Assembly (NCBI RefSeq): GCF_000753795.1
Contig: NZ_JPEO01000006.1
Location: 164,742 to 228,741 of the forward strand
Direction: 5' to 3'
DNA: 64,000 bases
From: Shewanella mangrovi
GTDB lineage: Bacteria > Pseudomonadota > Gammaproteobacteria > Enterobacterales > Shewanellaceae
In this document: one piece after another, positions 34,683-48,523 of the stretch
Position numbering within the stretch: the stretch's first letter is position 1
How the letters are laid out: every line of letters begins with the position of its first letter
The notes under the pieces: model-generated
What the model saw: only the letters and a program-made list of their open reading frames with translations
What the model was told of the DNA's origin: nothing
Databases searched by the model: none
Position numbers and translations under genes: made by a program

Positions 34683-35873
34683 TTAGCCTTCAGTTGGCAG
34701 TTGACGATCAGCCACTGCGGCAATCGCATCTTTATTTAGCGGCGCAGCGGTATCAATGGTCACTTCCATCGACAACCCCACGTGCAGCGGATGCTTAGCC
34801 AACTCTTCGGGATCTAGCCCGATCCGTACTGGCAAACGTTGCACCACTTTAATCCAGTTACCGGTAGCGTTTTGCGCCGGAATCGCCGAAAACGCTGAGC
34901 CCGTACCGCCAGACACGCCGGTGACTACGCCGTGATAGACCACATCATCACCGTACAAATCCGCAGTAATTTCCACCGGTTGGCCGACTTGCAGCTTACC
35001 AAGTTCCACCTCTTTGAAGTTGGCATCCACATGCATATTTTGCACAGGGACTACCGCCATTAGAGGCTCGCCCACTTGTACCCGGCGGCCGACTTGCACG
35101 CTGCGCTGCGCCACAATACCACTGACGGGCGCGTGGATAACGGTGCGTTCCAAATCGATTTTGGCTTGCTCAAAACGGGCTTTGGCTTGCAGTACTTCTG
35201 GGTTGGTTTCTACAGTGGTATCAATAATATGCGCAGCGTTGGCTTTCTTATTGCCGATGGTAGATAAGCGGTTTGCTTTCGCTTGGGCAGCGGCGGCTTT
35301 AGCAGCATTCAGATTGGCTTGGGCTTGAGCAAATGCGGTTTTGGCATTACTCATCTCTTCGCCAGATACGGAGCCGGATTTAATCAGGTTTTCGCGCCGT
35401 TTAAGATCCAATGTTGCGCGGGCAAAATCCGCTTGGGCGATGGTCAACTGCGCTGCTGCACGTTGTTGATCCGCTTCGCGGGCAGCCACTAATGCGGCTA
35501 AGCCTTCATCGCTAGCGATATAGCCTTGCACGCGGCGTTTAGCCAAAGCCAAATCAGCGGTCGCGCGATCAAACGCCAGCTTGGCATCGCTGTCGTCAAT
35601 CACCACCAACACATCGCCTTTGTTAACCCACTGGGTGTCGACCACATTCACTTTGGCCACAATACCGCCCACCGCAGGCGTAACCGCCGCCACTTCGGTC
35701 GCGGTATAGGCGTTGTCGGTCGCGATGTAGCGTGAGCCGATAAAATACCAATAGGCGGTTGCCGCCAGTGCCGCCAACACAATCACAGCAACTAACACGG
35801 TAAACCCTTTTTTGCGCGCAGATTGCGCACTGGCAGCATCAAACGGCTGCTCTACAACTTCTTGAGAACTCAT
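34683..35873 (-). CDS. emrA: EmrA/HlyD-family membrane fusion protein
   Basis: A 396-residue adaptor. A single N-terminal membrane helix (about 24-44) is followed by a barrel-sandwich hybrid (TDNAYTATEVAAVTPAVGG), a long coiled-coil hairpin rich in Ala/Gln/Lys (about 95-215) and the second half of the hybrid (APVSGIVAQRSVQVGRRV). It links the EmrB-type transporter to the outer-membrane channel. It lies between the channel and transporter genes in the same operon. Confidence 0.92.
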   Translation of the reverse strand: MSSQEVVEQPFDAASAQSARKKGFTVLVAVIVLAALAATAYWYFIGSRYIATDNAYTATEVAAVTPAVGGIVAKVNVVDTQWVNKGDVLVVIDDSDAKLAFDRATADLALAKRRVQGYIASDEGLAALVAAREADQQRAAAQLTIAQADFARATLDLKRRENLIKSGSVSGEEMSNAKTAFAQAQANLNAAKAAAAQAKANRLSTIGNKKANAAHIIDTTVETNPEVLQAKARFEQAKIDLERTVIHAPVSGIVAQRSVQVGRRVQVGEPLMAVVPVQNMHVDANFKEVELGKLQVGQPVEITADLYGDDVVYHGVVTGVSGGTGSAFSAIPAQNATGNWIKVVQRLPVRIGLDPEELAKHPLHVGLSMEVTIDTAAPLNKDAIAAVADRQLPTEG

Positions 35874-35888
35874 GAAACTTTCCTGTGA

Positions 35889-37334
35889 TTAAGACTGCTG
35901 AGATTGATAACCGCCACCCAGCGCATGCACTAGCGCTAGGTCGAGCGAGAACGCCCGCGACTGCAAATTCACTAACGCCCGCTTACTGCCAAGCAATCGG
36001 TCTTCGGCGGAGAGCACTTCCAAATAGGTGGCTAGTCCGCCTTTGTAGCGATTGCTGGCAATTTGGTGCGCCACTTCCGCAGCATCAACCGCGGCTTGTG
36101 TCGCAGCTATTTGCCCATCCAGCGCTTGGGTACTGGTGAGCACATCGGCTACTTCATTGAGCGCATTGGTCAGCGTTTGCTGGTAGCTCGCCGCCGCTTG
36201 GTCAAATCCCGCTTCCGCCGCACTTAATTGCCCTTCGAGTCGACCGCCAGAAAACAGCGGCAGATAAATTGCCGGGCCAACGCTGCCGGCATCATTACCG
36301 CTATCAAACAGGCTATTTAAGCCAAACGCCTGCACACCGACAAAGGCCGACAAGCTGACATCGGGATAGAACTGCGCTTTAGCAACACCTATTTGATAGG
36401 CAGCAGCTTCGGCGCGCCACCGAGCGGCGGTCACGTCAGGACGATGCGCTAGCAAGCCCACGCCCGCATGCTCAGGTAAACCGAAAGTTTGCTGCAGCTG
36501 AATGGCCGGACGTTTGATGGTTAACGCCGCATCAGGCCCGGCGCCCAGCAGCGCGGCAATGGCGTGTTGTTGCAGGGTGATAGATTCCTGCACCGCCAAC
36601 ACCTCCGCTTGCGCGCTATTGGCCACCGCTTTGGCTTGGCTGGCAGTGCCTTGGTTTTCTAACCCGTTGTCAAACCGCTGGGTTAGCAGCTCAAAAGTTT
36701 GCTGACGTACATCAAGCGCTGCTTGCACGGTATCGAGGTTGGCGTACAAACGCGCAAGCTCTGCATAGGCATTAGCAATCGCCGTGGTCAACATCAATTT
36801 CGCAGCTGCTTGCTCTGCTTTTGCTGCGGCTAATTGCGACGATGCGGCGACGACAGCGCTTTTGTTTTTGCTCCAAAAATCGATGTCGTAGCTGAAGTTC
36901 AGCGTGAGCGAGCCGTAATCATTCCAGTTACGTGGCGGGTTATAGGCTTGATAGCGATAACTGACTTTGGACTCAGACACCGATGCAGCTGCACCGACTT
37001 GCGGCATTTCGGCCGCTCCCACTTGTTTCGCCGCGGCTTTGGCTGCGGCTAAGCGCGCACTGGCCAGTTTCAACGTTGGCGCGTCGTGCAGCGCTTGGTC
37101 GATCAAACTGTCCAATTGCGGGTCTTGATAGCGCTGCCACCAAGCGGCAGTCGGCCAACTAATTCTGTCTTTATCGGCAAACGTTTGCGCGTATTGCGGC
37201 GCGACGGCGGTTTGCATGGCATGCACTTGCTCATCGGCATCATGCAAGGCGCACCCATTGAGCCCTAAAGCCCCAAGCACCGCTAGCGTGGTTAAGGCTA
37301 ACCGCTGCAGCTTGGGACATGTGTGATGAATCAC
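35889..37334 (-). CDS. NodT-family outer-membrane efflux lipoprotein
   Basis: A 481-residue TolC-like protein. The N-terminal signal ends in the lipobox LNGC. The body is helical and Ala-rich with two repeats of the outer-membrane efflux fold, and WWQRYQDPQLDSLIDQAL is a family mark. GTG 37334 is five bases after GGAGG (37340-37344), whereas ATG 37346 overlaps this ribosome-binding site, so GTG is more likely. It heads the efflux operon, downstream of a palindromic operator. Confidence 0.88.
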   Translation of the reverse strand: MIHHTCPKLQRLALTTLAVLGALGLNGCALHDADEQVHAMQTAVAPQYAQTFADKDRISWPTAAWWQRYQDPQLDSLIDQALHDAPTLKLASARLAAAKAAAKQVGAAEMPQVGAAASVSESKVSYRYQAYNPPRNWNDYGSLTLNFSYDIDFWSKNKSAVVAASSQLAAAKAEQAAAKLMLTTAIANAYAELARLYANLDTVQAALDVRQQTFELLTQRFDNGLENQGTASQAKAVANSAQAEVLAVQESITLQQHAIAALLGAGPDAALTIKRPAIQLQQTFGLPEHAGVGLLAHRPDVTAARWRAEAAAYQIGVAKAQFYPDVSLSAFVGVQAFGLNSLFDSGNDAGSVGPAIYLPLFSGGRLEGQLSAAEAGFDQAAASYQQTLTNALNEVADVLTSTQALDGQIAATQAAVDAAEVAHQIASNRYKGGLATYLEVLSAEDRLLGSKRALVNLQSRAFSLDLALVHALGGGYQSQQS

Positions 37335-37349
37335 ATCAACCTCCATAAC

Positions 37350-37370
37350 TAAACTGTACCGTACAGTTTA
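37350..37370. promoter_or_regulatory. TetR operator, 21-bp palindrome
   Basis: TAAACTGTAC-C-GTACAGTTTA is an exact palindrome with 10-bp arms around one central base. It lies between the divergent efflux operon and the TetR-family gene, and overlaps the -10 and start region of the efflux promoter. This is where a TetR-family repressor would bind to control both directions. Confidence 0.85.
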
Positions 37371-37396
37371 TATTCTTGACAGCACCAACAAGTCAA
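37367..37396 (-). promoter_or_regulatory. Sigma70 promoter of the efflux operon
   Basis: On the minus strand TTGACT (37396-37391) and TATAAA (37372-37367) are spaced by 18 bases. The palindromic operator covers the -10 box and downstream bases. A TTGACA -35 box for the opposite gene lies at 37376-37381 on the plus strand. Confidence 0.6.
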
Positions 37397-37435
37397 GCGA
37401 AACTCGTTCACAGAAAAAGATGATGGACAGCGAAG

Positions 37436-38035
37436 ATGCGGGTAAAAACGGAAAAAAAACGGCTAGCAATCATTGAGATAGCAAAAGAGGCTTTTTTCAG
37501 CCAAGGCTTTGAAAAAACTTCAATGTCGTATATTTCGCAGCAACTTGGCGGCTCCAAAGCCACGCTCTATAACTACTTTTCATCTAAAGACGAAATTTTT
37601 TATGCCGTAATGGAATCTTCGGCCACCGAACTGATCGCAAATGCGTTTAACTCACTCAACAACGCCAAAGAGATCCGCGCCAGCCTGATCGCCTTTGGTA
37701 TCAACTATCTTGATTTGATTCTGACGCCGGAAATTATGGCGATTCAACGCATGGTGATGGCGGAAGCAGGCAAAAGCGATCTGGGCAAAAAGTTCTATGC
37801 CAAAGGCCCAAAACGCGGTTGGGATGAAGTGAGCAAGTTTCTAACCTTACGAATTGAGAGCAAAGAGCTACGCGCTGATATCCAGCCATGGCATGCGGCG
37901 ATGCAACTCAAAGGGTTATTGGAAGCTGAGTTGGTGATGCCCTACTCGCTCGGCGCCATTGATAAACCAACTGCAAAGCAGATCCGCGATATAGTCGAGC
38001 GTGCGATTGATGCGTTTTTAACTCTAAATCAGTAA
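37436..38035 (+). CDS. TetR/AcrR-family regulator of the efflux operon
   Basis: A 199-residue repressor. The N-terminal helix-turn-helix reads FEKTSMSYISQQLGGSKATLY followed by NYFSSKDEIF, the standard TetR pattern. The C-terminal part (IMAIQRMVMAEAGKSDLGK) resembles the AefR-like ligand domain. It is divergent from the efflux operon and the operator lies between them, so local autoregulation and drug-induced derepression are likely. The ligand is unknown. Confidence 0.9.
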   Translation: MRVKTEKKRLAIIEIAKEAFFSQGFEKTSMSYISQQLGGSKATLYNYFSSKDEIFYAVMESSATELIANAFNSLNNAKEIRASLIAFGINYLDLILTPEIMAIQRMVMAEAGKSDLGKKFYAKGPKRGWDEVSKFLTLRIESKELRADIQPWHAAMQLKGLLEAELVMPYSLGAIDKPTAKQIRDIVERAIDAFLTLNQ

Positions 38036-38059
38036 CTTTTTATCACTCACTAGGCCATG

Positions 38060-38088
38060 AAAAAACGCGCTCAATCGGCGCGTTTTTT
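38060..38088. terminator. Terminator between the TetR gene and DUF1338 gene
   Basis: An 11-bp stem, AAAAAACGCGC / GCGCGTTTTTT, with a seven-base loop and T runs on both strands. The flanking genes converge. Confidence 0.9.
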
Positions 38089-38136
38089 AGTTCCATCAAT
38101 CACTGGCGCACTAAACCGACGCGCTCAGCCCTCGGT

Positions 38137-38949
38137 TCAAGCTTTAGCACTCACATTCGTATTAGTGCTCTCAAAAATCTTATCAGCAGACGCCTCAACA
38201 AAACCACGATAGAGAGTGCCGTCAGCTTGCGGATAACGCAGCGCAAATTCATAGAAACAACTTGGAATGGTGTGGCCGCCATCATCAAACGCCACTGGAA
38301 TTTGGTCAGCCATGGTGGATGATTGCTCCAGCATCACCGCAGGTGAACCTTTCACTTCACCGCCGGCGCTATTGAGCACAATGCCGGCGTGTTTCAGAGT
38401 GTCGTTCACCGCCACAATCGAGTCGTACAGTTTGAGGTGATTCACTGACACGGTAAAATGATTGGCGCGATAACCAAACGCAGCCAGCCAAGCAGCATAT
38501 TCACTCTCCGCTAACAGCTGCTCGTAGGTGGCAAAATCCAGCGCCCAGTGACGGCCGGAATAGAGAAATTCATCCGCCATCACTGCCGCATCCGCCACTT
38601 GGTCCACCATGTTGGCCACAGTTTGCTGCAGCCAAGGGCTGAACTGCTCTACCAATAACTCAGAGATAAACACCTTAGGTTTGGTCGCATCGGGATGCTC
38701 ATAGTGCTTGGCTTTGAGCTTTTTCTGCTTAAACTCATACTCGCCCGCCGCGCGATACCCCAGCGCTTCAAAGTGCGCCGCCAGCACAGGCAAGCCCACT
38801 TTGGGCAGGTTAAAGGTACGCAGCGCAATATGATCGTTAATGATCTCATCATCTTGGGCTAACAGATCGTGTACTTTGGCCGCCGATGGGGTCTGGTGCA
38901 AATAATCCTGCCACATGGCCGCAAACAGTGAATCAATATTCTGATGCAT
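38137..38949 (-). CDS. DUF1338 / HglS-type 2-oxoadipate dioxygenase-like protein
   Basis: A 270-residue protein of the DUF1338 family; Pseudomonas HglS converts 2-oxoadipate to 2-hydroxyglutarate using Fe(II). The likely metal ligands are His in NDHIALRTF, His in RANHFTVSV and Glu in FYEFALRY. It is shorter than HglS, so the substrate may differ. ATG 38949 lies five bases after AAGGAG. It follows astD in the ast cluster, which suggests a link with amino-acid breakdown. Confidence 0.85.
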   Translation of the reverse strand: MHQNIDSLFAAMWQDYLHQTPSAAKVHDLLAQDDEIINDHIALRTFNLPKVGLPVLAAHFEALGYRAAGEYEFKQKKLKAKHYEHPDATKPKVFISELLVEQFSPWLQQTVANMVDQVADAAVMADEFLYSGRHWALDFATYEQLLAESEYAAWLAAFGYRANHFTVSVNHLKLYDSIVAVNDTLKHAGIVLNSAGGEVKGSPAVMLEQSSTMADQIPVAFDDGGHTIPSCFYEFALRYPQADGTLYRGFVEASADKIFESTNTNVSAKA

Positions 38950-39006
38950 AGCAACTCCTTGAAGATCCACCGCATCGGGACAGCAACACGCCGATGCGCA
39001 CAAAAA

Positions 39007-41501
<2,495 letters not shown>

Positions 41502-41534
41502 GGTCAATATCTCCCTAAATCCCAACTACAGCAC

Positions 41535-41552
41535 GGGGGCATGAATGCCCCC
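41535..41552 (-). other. GC-rich hairpin between argD/astC and astA
   Basis: GGGGGCAT (41535-41542) and ATGCCCCC (41545-41552) are perfect complements. No T run follows. Inside an operon such a hairpin can protect the upstream message from exonucleases or reduce downstream expression. Confidence 0.55.
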
Positions 41553-41592
41553 GGCGGGATCGATATTTCGCCGCAATAATGCGTGAAACATC

Positions 41593-43206
<1,614 letters not shown>

Positions 43207-44343
43207 TCACACCGCATCTGTTTTACGGAAATTCTGTGCGCTCAGACGAATCACTTCCTGTTCAGATAATTCATAGTAGCGATACATCAATTGACGCTCA
43301 TTGAAACTCAGTTGCTGCACTTCTTCGAGCATCAAACATTTGGCATAACACGCCGCTTTCGCAATCAGTTTGGCATCGTCAGTTAAGTCAAAAACACCTT
43401 TGGTTTCAGTGAGTTCACGCAAAACCTCTACAGCTTTAGCATCGCCGAACCCCAAGCTTTCAGGTAACTTCCAAGATAACGCCAGACTTTGCTCAGCAAT
43501 TAACGGCCACACCTGGGCTAATGGAAATTGGCACACAGACACCGCATCATGCAACGCACTGTCTTGTTCAGTAGCTGCTTCACGCATCCATGTCTGCCTC
43601 AGTTGTTCAAACAGTCCGGCACTCACACCTAACATGACAGACATACCTAATTGTTTCATCAAAGCTATGGCGTAAAACAGACTGTGTTCCTGATGATGTA
43701 ACTGCGCTAATGCGCGCGCGGCGATCCCCTGTAGCTGCGAGAAACGCCAGACTTTACGGTTCACCCACAGTAAGCTCGGCGACGGTGACAACCAATGCCG
43801 GCAGAGATAGTAAGGAATATAGACGCGCAAATTATCTAAACCGATATAAGCCAATACCAGCTTGAGATCTTGCACTTGGGTATCAGAGTGCTGCGGACGC
43901 CGTGCCATAAAAGAAGGACTATTGACTATGGTCGTCAGGTCACGCCCCAACCAACCTATTTCAGCAATCACCGGACGCAAACGATTAAGATCTAAGCGCG
44001 GCGAGTTCAGTAGTTCCAACAGTAACAGCTGTTTATCTGAAACATTACTGTCTTTCAGAAACTGTTGTGGTTGCGACAAGCAATTGCCTAACTCGCCCAA
44101 CAATAGCTTGGTCAATTGCTCACCTAGCTGTTCAATCAGTTGTTGTGCTTGTTGCTTCTTCTCAAGCCGTTTTAACGCAGCATCACGCTCAACTTCGAGT
44201 TTGTAGGCTAGGGCTTCCAGCTCACTTTCCAGCGGATTCAACGATGCACCGCGCTGCTGCCCGGAAATCAATTGCTGATAAAAACGCTGTTCAATGTCGT
44301 TAATGGCGGACGGTTTCGCACCGCCGACTATGGAAGCAACCAA
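43207..44343 (-). CDS. HDOD-domain protein
   Basis: A 378-residue protein. The N-terminal third is a helical, charged region with coiled-coil character (about 40-95). The HDOD domain follows (about 105-310), with LLLLELLNSPRLDLNRL, ARRPQHSDTQVQDLKLVL and LHHQEHSLFYAIALMKQLG as core helices. HDOD proteins regulate signalling and motility without known catalysis. The start is a TTG (44343); no strong ribosome-binding site is seen, so the true start may be downstream. Confidence 0.75.
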   Translation of the reverse strand: MVASIVGGAKPSAINDIEQRFYQQLISGQQRGASLNPLESELEALAYKLEVERDAALKRLEKKQQAQQLIEQLGEQLTKLLLGELGNCLSQPQQFLKDSNVSDKQLLLLELLNSPRLDLNRLRPVIAEIGWLGRDLTTIVNSPSFMARRPQHSDTQVQDLKLVLAYIGLDNLRVYIPYYLCRHWLSPSPSLLWVNRKVWRFSQLQGIAARALAQLHHQEHSLFYAIALMKQLGMSVMLGVSAGLFEQLRQTWMREAATEQDSALHDAVSVCQFPLAQVWPLIAEQSLALSWKLPESLGFGDAKAVEVLRELTETKGVFDLTDDAKLIAKAACYAKCLMLEEVQQLSFNERQLMYRYYELSEQEVIRLSAQNFRKTDAV

Positions 44344-44486
44344 AATTCTTCTTTCCTACAAATCGTTAACCCTGACTCAACTGCTATTCTAACTAGTTAA
44401 TTTATCGGCCTCACCTGTTTTTATTGTAGGTAACCTGCGCAAAGTTGCTGTTTTGTGGCGGCGATTTAAAGTGACGAAATGTTATT

Positions 44487-44520
44487 CAAAAAAAATAGGC
44501 TCCCCTTGGGAGCCTATTTT
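44487..44520 (-). terminator. Terminator of the S9 peptidase gene
   Basis: A perfect 13-bp stem, AAAATAGGCTCCC / GGGAGCCTATTTT, with a three-base loop, and an eight-base T run on the minus strand (44495-44487). Confidence 0.93.
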
Positions 44521-44539
44521 GAGACAAAAACGCTAGCGA

Positions 44540-47038
44540 TTATGGTTGCTTGGGTTTTACGTCAGTTTCAAACAGTCGGAAGATACGACGGTATTCATCT
44601 AACCAGCTTGACGGCTGACGGAAGCCATGAGACTCCACCGGATAGTACGCCATGTCAAAATTAGGGTTTTCCAACTCAATAAGATGTTGCACCAAACGCA
44701 CACTGTCTTGGAAGAACACGTTGTTATCAACCACGCCGCCCAAAATCAACAGATGGTTTTTCAGCCCTGCGGCAAATTCAATAGGGGAACTGCGGTTGTA
44801 GGCAATGGCATCATCATCCGGCATATTCAGAATGTTGGAGGTATAGCCAGTATTGTAATGTGCCCAGTCTGACACTGGTCGCAAGGCCGCACCGGCTTTA
44901 AACAGGTCTGGCGCGCGGAACATCGACATAAAGGTCAGGAAACCGCCATACGAGCCACCGTACGTACCCACACGTTTGGCATCGATATTGGTGTTTTGCA
45001 CCATCCAGTTCACACCATCTTGCAGATCTTCCACTTCTGGGTGGCCCATGTTGCGATAAATGGCGGTACGCCAGTCACGACCGTAGCCTTTAGAACCACG
45101 ATAGTCCATGTCGAGGACAACATAACCTTGCTGCGCCAGCAGGTTGTTGAACATAAACTCGCGGAAGTAACCGGAGAAACCATAATGCACTTCCTGCAAA
45201 TATCCAGCACCGTGGTTAAACACCACTGCGGGGTATTTCTCAGCACGTTTAGCGTCAAAGTTCTTTGGCAGATACAAGCGCGCATACACCTTGCCAGCAC
45301 CATGACTTGATGGCACCTCGATGATTTGTGGCGCTTGCCAAGGATAATCAGCAAAGGCTTTGCTGGTGTAGTGAGTTAACTGCTTCAGTTCACCGCCAAT
45401 CGGTTGCAGATAAAGTTCATCTGGTTTAGTCAGCTTTGAAGCCGTCAGCAGCAGTGCATCGCCGGCTGGACTCAGTTCGTAATCCAGCGTACCGGTCCAA
45501 TGAGTTAGCTGCTCATTTTTACCGCTAGCAAGATTCACTCGGTAAACATTATATTTGCCAGGATGCGCTTTATTGGCCTTGTAGTAGATGTATTGCGCTT
45601 TGGGCCCTAAAGTCAGATCGCTCACAACATAGTTGCCATTGGTCAGCGCTTGCTCTTTTCCGCCTAACGGCTTGGTGTAAAGCTGAGAATAACCGCTTTG
45701 CTCGGACAGATAGTACAGCGTGTTGCTGTTTGGCAACCAGCCAAACTGGTTGTGGTCATAGTTGATCCACGCATCATCATGCAAACGATGCTGTGTGACA
45801 AATTTGCCATTTTGCAGATCAACGGTGGCGAGCCAGCGGTCTTTATTATCAACCGCTTCTAACATCACGGCTAATACAGGCTTATCCTGCTGCCATTGCA
45901 TCGCACTTTGCAGCCAGCTCCAGTCTTCAATTAAACGGATCTTACGTACTGTCGGCTCACTGTCGTAATCTTTACCTACTGCCTTTGCGTTCTCGGTTTT
46001 GACCTTAGCCAGCACATCCTCGTCGTAACCGGTTAAGCCTTCCAGGGTGACATCCTTTTGGCTGTGTTTAACCAAGTCCAACACTACAAAGCGTTGCGCA
46101 GGTACATCATCTTCCGCCACGCGCGCTCTTGCAGGCACCGCCTCAATATGACCATCGGCGTTGATATAATCCGGCATAACGTCGCTTTGCGAACGACCTG
46201 TGTAGTTCTTATCTTGTAACACTAGGAATAGATATTGACCATCTGGTGATACCGTCAGCTCTTGCAGCGCATCTTGTTCGCCGAGATAAAATGGCTCTGC
46301 CGCCATGGTCGGGTCGACGGCACGCAAGGCTTTTTTATAGTCTTCGCTAGCTTTGGCATTCGCATGTTCTTTGGCGATAAATTGAATTAAACGCGCTTGT
46401 TGCTTGGCCAAGAAAGTACTGGGTTCTGTCACGCCCTCAGGTGCTTTGGCGAAGCGAATATCGGCCAACACCGACACCATGCCAGTGTGAGTATCGATTT
46501 GGAAAACTTTGTCACCTTGCCAGTAAACTAAGTCGCCGCTACTCAAAAAGCTTACACCATCAATTCTATCGGCTTGGCGAGTCAGTTGTTGTACGACACC
46601 GCTTTTGAGATCTTTCACAAACAGATTGTTTTGATATACGTAAGCTTTGCGCTGTTTATCTGCGCTATAAACACCTTGCTGCTGCGATGCTTGATGCAGT
46701 TGTGCTAATGGCAACTGCTGAGTATCACCAGTGGCAAGGTTTAATTGGTAATAGTCGCGCAGCGGCGATGCGCTTTTAGAGCGAGAAAATAGTACCGACT
46801 GGCCATTGTCACTCCAATAAGCACCTTCTGGGGCTAATCCCATCCAATCGGGATCTGCCATAATCTGCTTCAACGTTAATGGCTGCTCTGCCGCTGGCGG
46901 AGCCACTAACGCAGGTGTATTGACGACCGCAGCGACACTGCTGCTAGTCGCAGCTTGTTCGGCACTGGTCGTTGCACAACCAGAAAGCACGGCGAGCGCA
47001 ATTGCACTCAAGCCAAGTTGGCGAAGGTAACAGTTCAT
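44540..47038 (-). CDS. S9-family prolyl oligopeptidase lipoprotein
   Basis: An 832-residue exported peptidase. The signal peptide ends with the lipobox LSGC, so it is probably a lipoprotein. The N-terminal part (about 60-560) is a beta-propeller (DPP IV N-type), and the C-terminal catalytic domain carries Ser in YGGSYGGFLTF, Asp in VDNNVFFQDS and His in SHGF. Expected activity is removal of dipeptides or cleavage after Pro. ATG 47038 follows AAGGA; an upstream ATG at 47101 is less supported. No clear operon partner is present. Confidence 0.9.
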   Translation of the reverse strand: MNCYLRQLGLSAIALAVLSGCATTSAEQAATSSSVAAVVNTPALVAPPAAEQPLTLKQIMADPDWMGLAPEGAYWSDNGQSVLFSRSKSASPLRDYYQLNLATGDTQQLPLAQLHQASQQQGVYSADKQRKAYVYQNNLFVKDLKSGVVQQLTRQADRIDGVSFLSSGDLVYWQGDKVFQIDTHTGMVSVLADIRFAKAPEGVTEPSTFLAKQQARLIQFIAKEHANAKASEDYKKALRAVDPTMAAEPFYLGEQDALQELTVSPDGQYLFLVLQDKNYTGRSQSDVMPDYINADGHIEAVPARARVAEDDVPAQRFVVLDLVKHSQKDVTLEGLTGYDEDVLAKVKTENAKAVGKDYDSEPTVRKIRLIEDWSWLQSAMQWQQDKPVLAVMLEAVDNKDRWLATVDLQNGKFVTQHRLHDDAWINYDHNQFGWLPNSNTLYYLSEQSGYSQLYTKPLGGKEQALTNGNYVVSDLTLGPKAQYIYYKANKAHPGKYNVYRVNLASGKNEQLTHWTGTLDYELSPAGDALLLTASKLTKPDELYLQPIGGELKQLTHYTSKAFADYPWQAPQIIEVPSSHGAGKVYARLYLPKNFDAKRAEKYPAVVFNHGAGYLQEVHYGFSGYFREFMFNNLLAQQGYVVLDMDYRGSKGYGRDWRTAIYRNMGHPEVEDLQDGVNWMVQNTNIDAKRVGTYGGSYGGFLTFMSMFRAPDLFKAGAALRPVSDWAHYNTGYTSNILNMPDDDAIAYNRSSPIEFAAGLKNHLLILGGVVDNNVFFQDSVRLVQHLIELENPNFDMAYYPVESHGFRQPSSWLDEYRRIFRLFETDVKPKQP

Positions 47039-47182
47039 TCCATTTCCTTTTGTAGTTTTTAGCCCAGGCGCATCGGCCTTTGGGAAATAAGATCGCAACA
47101 AAGCGCCATTTATACCATAGCAGCGGCAAGGCTAGCGCATTGTTGGCGAGGAAACTTGTAAGAGCGTGTTAGCAAATAGCAT

Positions 47183-47752
47183 TTATTGGGCGAGAAAGTT
47201 TTGCAGCAGCGCATGCCCCGATTGCGTCAAAATGGACTCAGGGTGGAACTGCACGCCAAAAAGCTGCAACTCAGGATGACTAATGGCCATAATTTCATGA
47301 CCATGCTGAGGGTCATCAAACCATGCATCTTCGATAAAACTGTTCGGGACTTGGTCAATCAGTAGCGAGTGGTAACGGGTGACTGTGAGCGGCATAGGTA
47401 ATGTTGAAAACAACCGCTGACCATTGTGGTGAATTGCCGACGTTTTACCATGCATCACGCGTTTGGCACGAATAACCTGGGCTCCGAATACTTGTGCGAT
47501 AGCTTGGTGACCAAGACAAACCCCCAAGATAGGTAGCTTACCCGCATATGCTTCAATAGCCGCGAGCGAAATACCGGCTTCATTTGGGGTACAGGGACCG
47601 GGAGAGATGACGAGATGAGAAGGCATTAGCTCAGCGATTTTTGTCACTGTGATCTCATCGTTACGCACAACGTGCGGTTGCTGACCAAGCTGCTGAAAAT
47701 ACTGCACCAAGTTATAGGTGAACGAATCGTAATTATCGATAATCAGCAGCAT
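47183..47752 (-). CDS. pabA: Aminodeoxychorismate synthase glutaminase subunit
   Basis: A 189-residue type I glutamine amidotransferase. The triad is Cys in GVCLGHQA, His and Glu in FHPES. N-terminal [16 protein letters not shown] is typical of PabA/TrpG. It supplies ammonia for 4-amino-4-deoxychorismate in folate synthesis; TrpG of anthranilate synthase is very similar. As no trp genes are nearby, PabA is preferred, but dual use is possible. Confidence 0.9.
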   Translation of the reverse strand: MLLIIDNYDSFTYNLVQYFQQLGQQPHVVRNDEITVTKIAELMPSHLVISPGPCTPNEAGISLAAIEAYAGKLPILGVCLGHQAIAQVFGAQVIRAKRVMHGKTSAIHHNGQRLFSTLPMPLTVTRYHSLLIDQVPNSFIEDAWFDDPQHGHEIMAISHPELQLFGVQFHPESILTQSGHALLQNFLAQ

Positions 47753-47863
47753 ATGATCGCCTAGTTACTCAACTCAAAATAATGCGGCGGCATTGTATGT
47801 GATTCGAGCCAAAGAACCAACGGTTAACCTTGCCCAGCGTTAACGGAAAAAATTGCGTTCGCG

Positions 47864-48520
47864 TTAAGGCAATTGTAGACAATATTCTTCTGCGCCTAGT
47901 TGCCATATAGGCCGCTTTTGCATCGCGCAGACAAACCAAGGATGTTGAAGCCACGCCGCTAACCAACGTTGCAGGTAGGGTAACTTCGCCGCAGCAAATC
48001 GCGGTTGTTCAACAAATGCGCATTGACGGACAAACGGCATCACCAATAGATCAGCTAGGGTGATTCGACCCAACAAATACACTTGCTCGTGGCTCGCTAA
48101 TTGCTGCTCTAATTTTTCGAGGAATACCAAAGCTTGTTGCCAATAATGAGATTGAGGTTGCTCAGGAAAACGATCGAAATACTTATAGCGATCGAGCCAA
48201 TATTTAAACTCATTATCATTCTGCGCTAACAACTGCTGTAGCCATGTTTGCTCTGTTGCAGTTAGCTGCAGCAACTGATGAGGGTCTTGTTGTTGCAATG
48301 CCCACAAGGCGATATCAGCACTTTCTTCCAGTACAGTCCCATCAGCCAACTGCAACACGGGGACGGTCGCTTTCGGCGACAAGGCTAACATGGCAGCTGG
48401 CTTATCCTTTAGCTCAATTTCACGTACTTGTACCGCAATTCCACTGGCCAAAATTGCCAAGCGCGCCCGCATCGCATAAGGACAACGGCGAAAATTGTAG
48501 AGTAACGGTAATTGAGACAC
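47864..48520 (-). CDS. Glutathione S-transferase-like protein
   Basis: A 218-residue protein with an N-terminal thioredoxin-like domain (FRRCPYAMRARLAI, with the single-cysteine CPYA motif) and VPVLQLADGTVLEESADIALW, then an all-helical C-terminal domain. The Cys motif is closer to Omega-class or Grx2-type GSTs than to Tyr/Ser classes. The substrate is unknown. It shares the transcript direction with the membrane protein just upstream, 3 bp before it. Confidence 0.85.
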   Translation of the reverse strand: MSQLPLLYNFRRCPYAMRARLAILASGIAVQVREIELKDKPAAMLALSPKATVPVLQLADGTVLEESADIALWALQQQDPHQLLQLTATEQTWLQQLLAQNDNEFKYWLDRYKYFDRFPEQPQSHYWQQALVFLEKLEQQLASHEQVYLLGRITLADLLVMPFVRQCAFVEQPRFAAAKLPYLQRWLAAWLQHPWFVCAMQKRPIWQLGAEEYCLQLP

Positions 48521-48523
48521 GCC

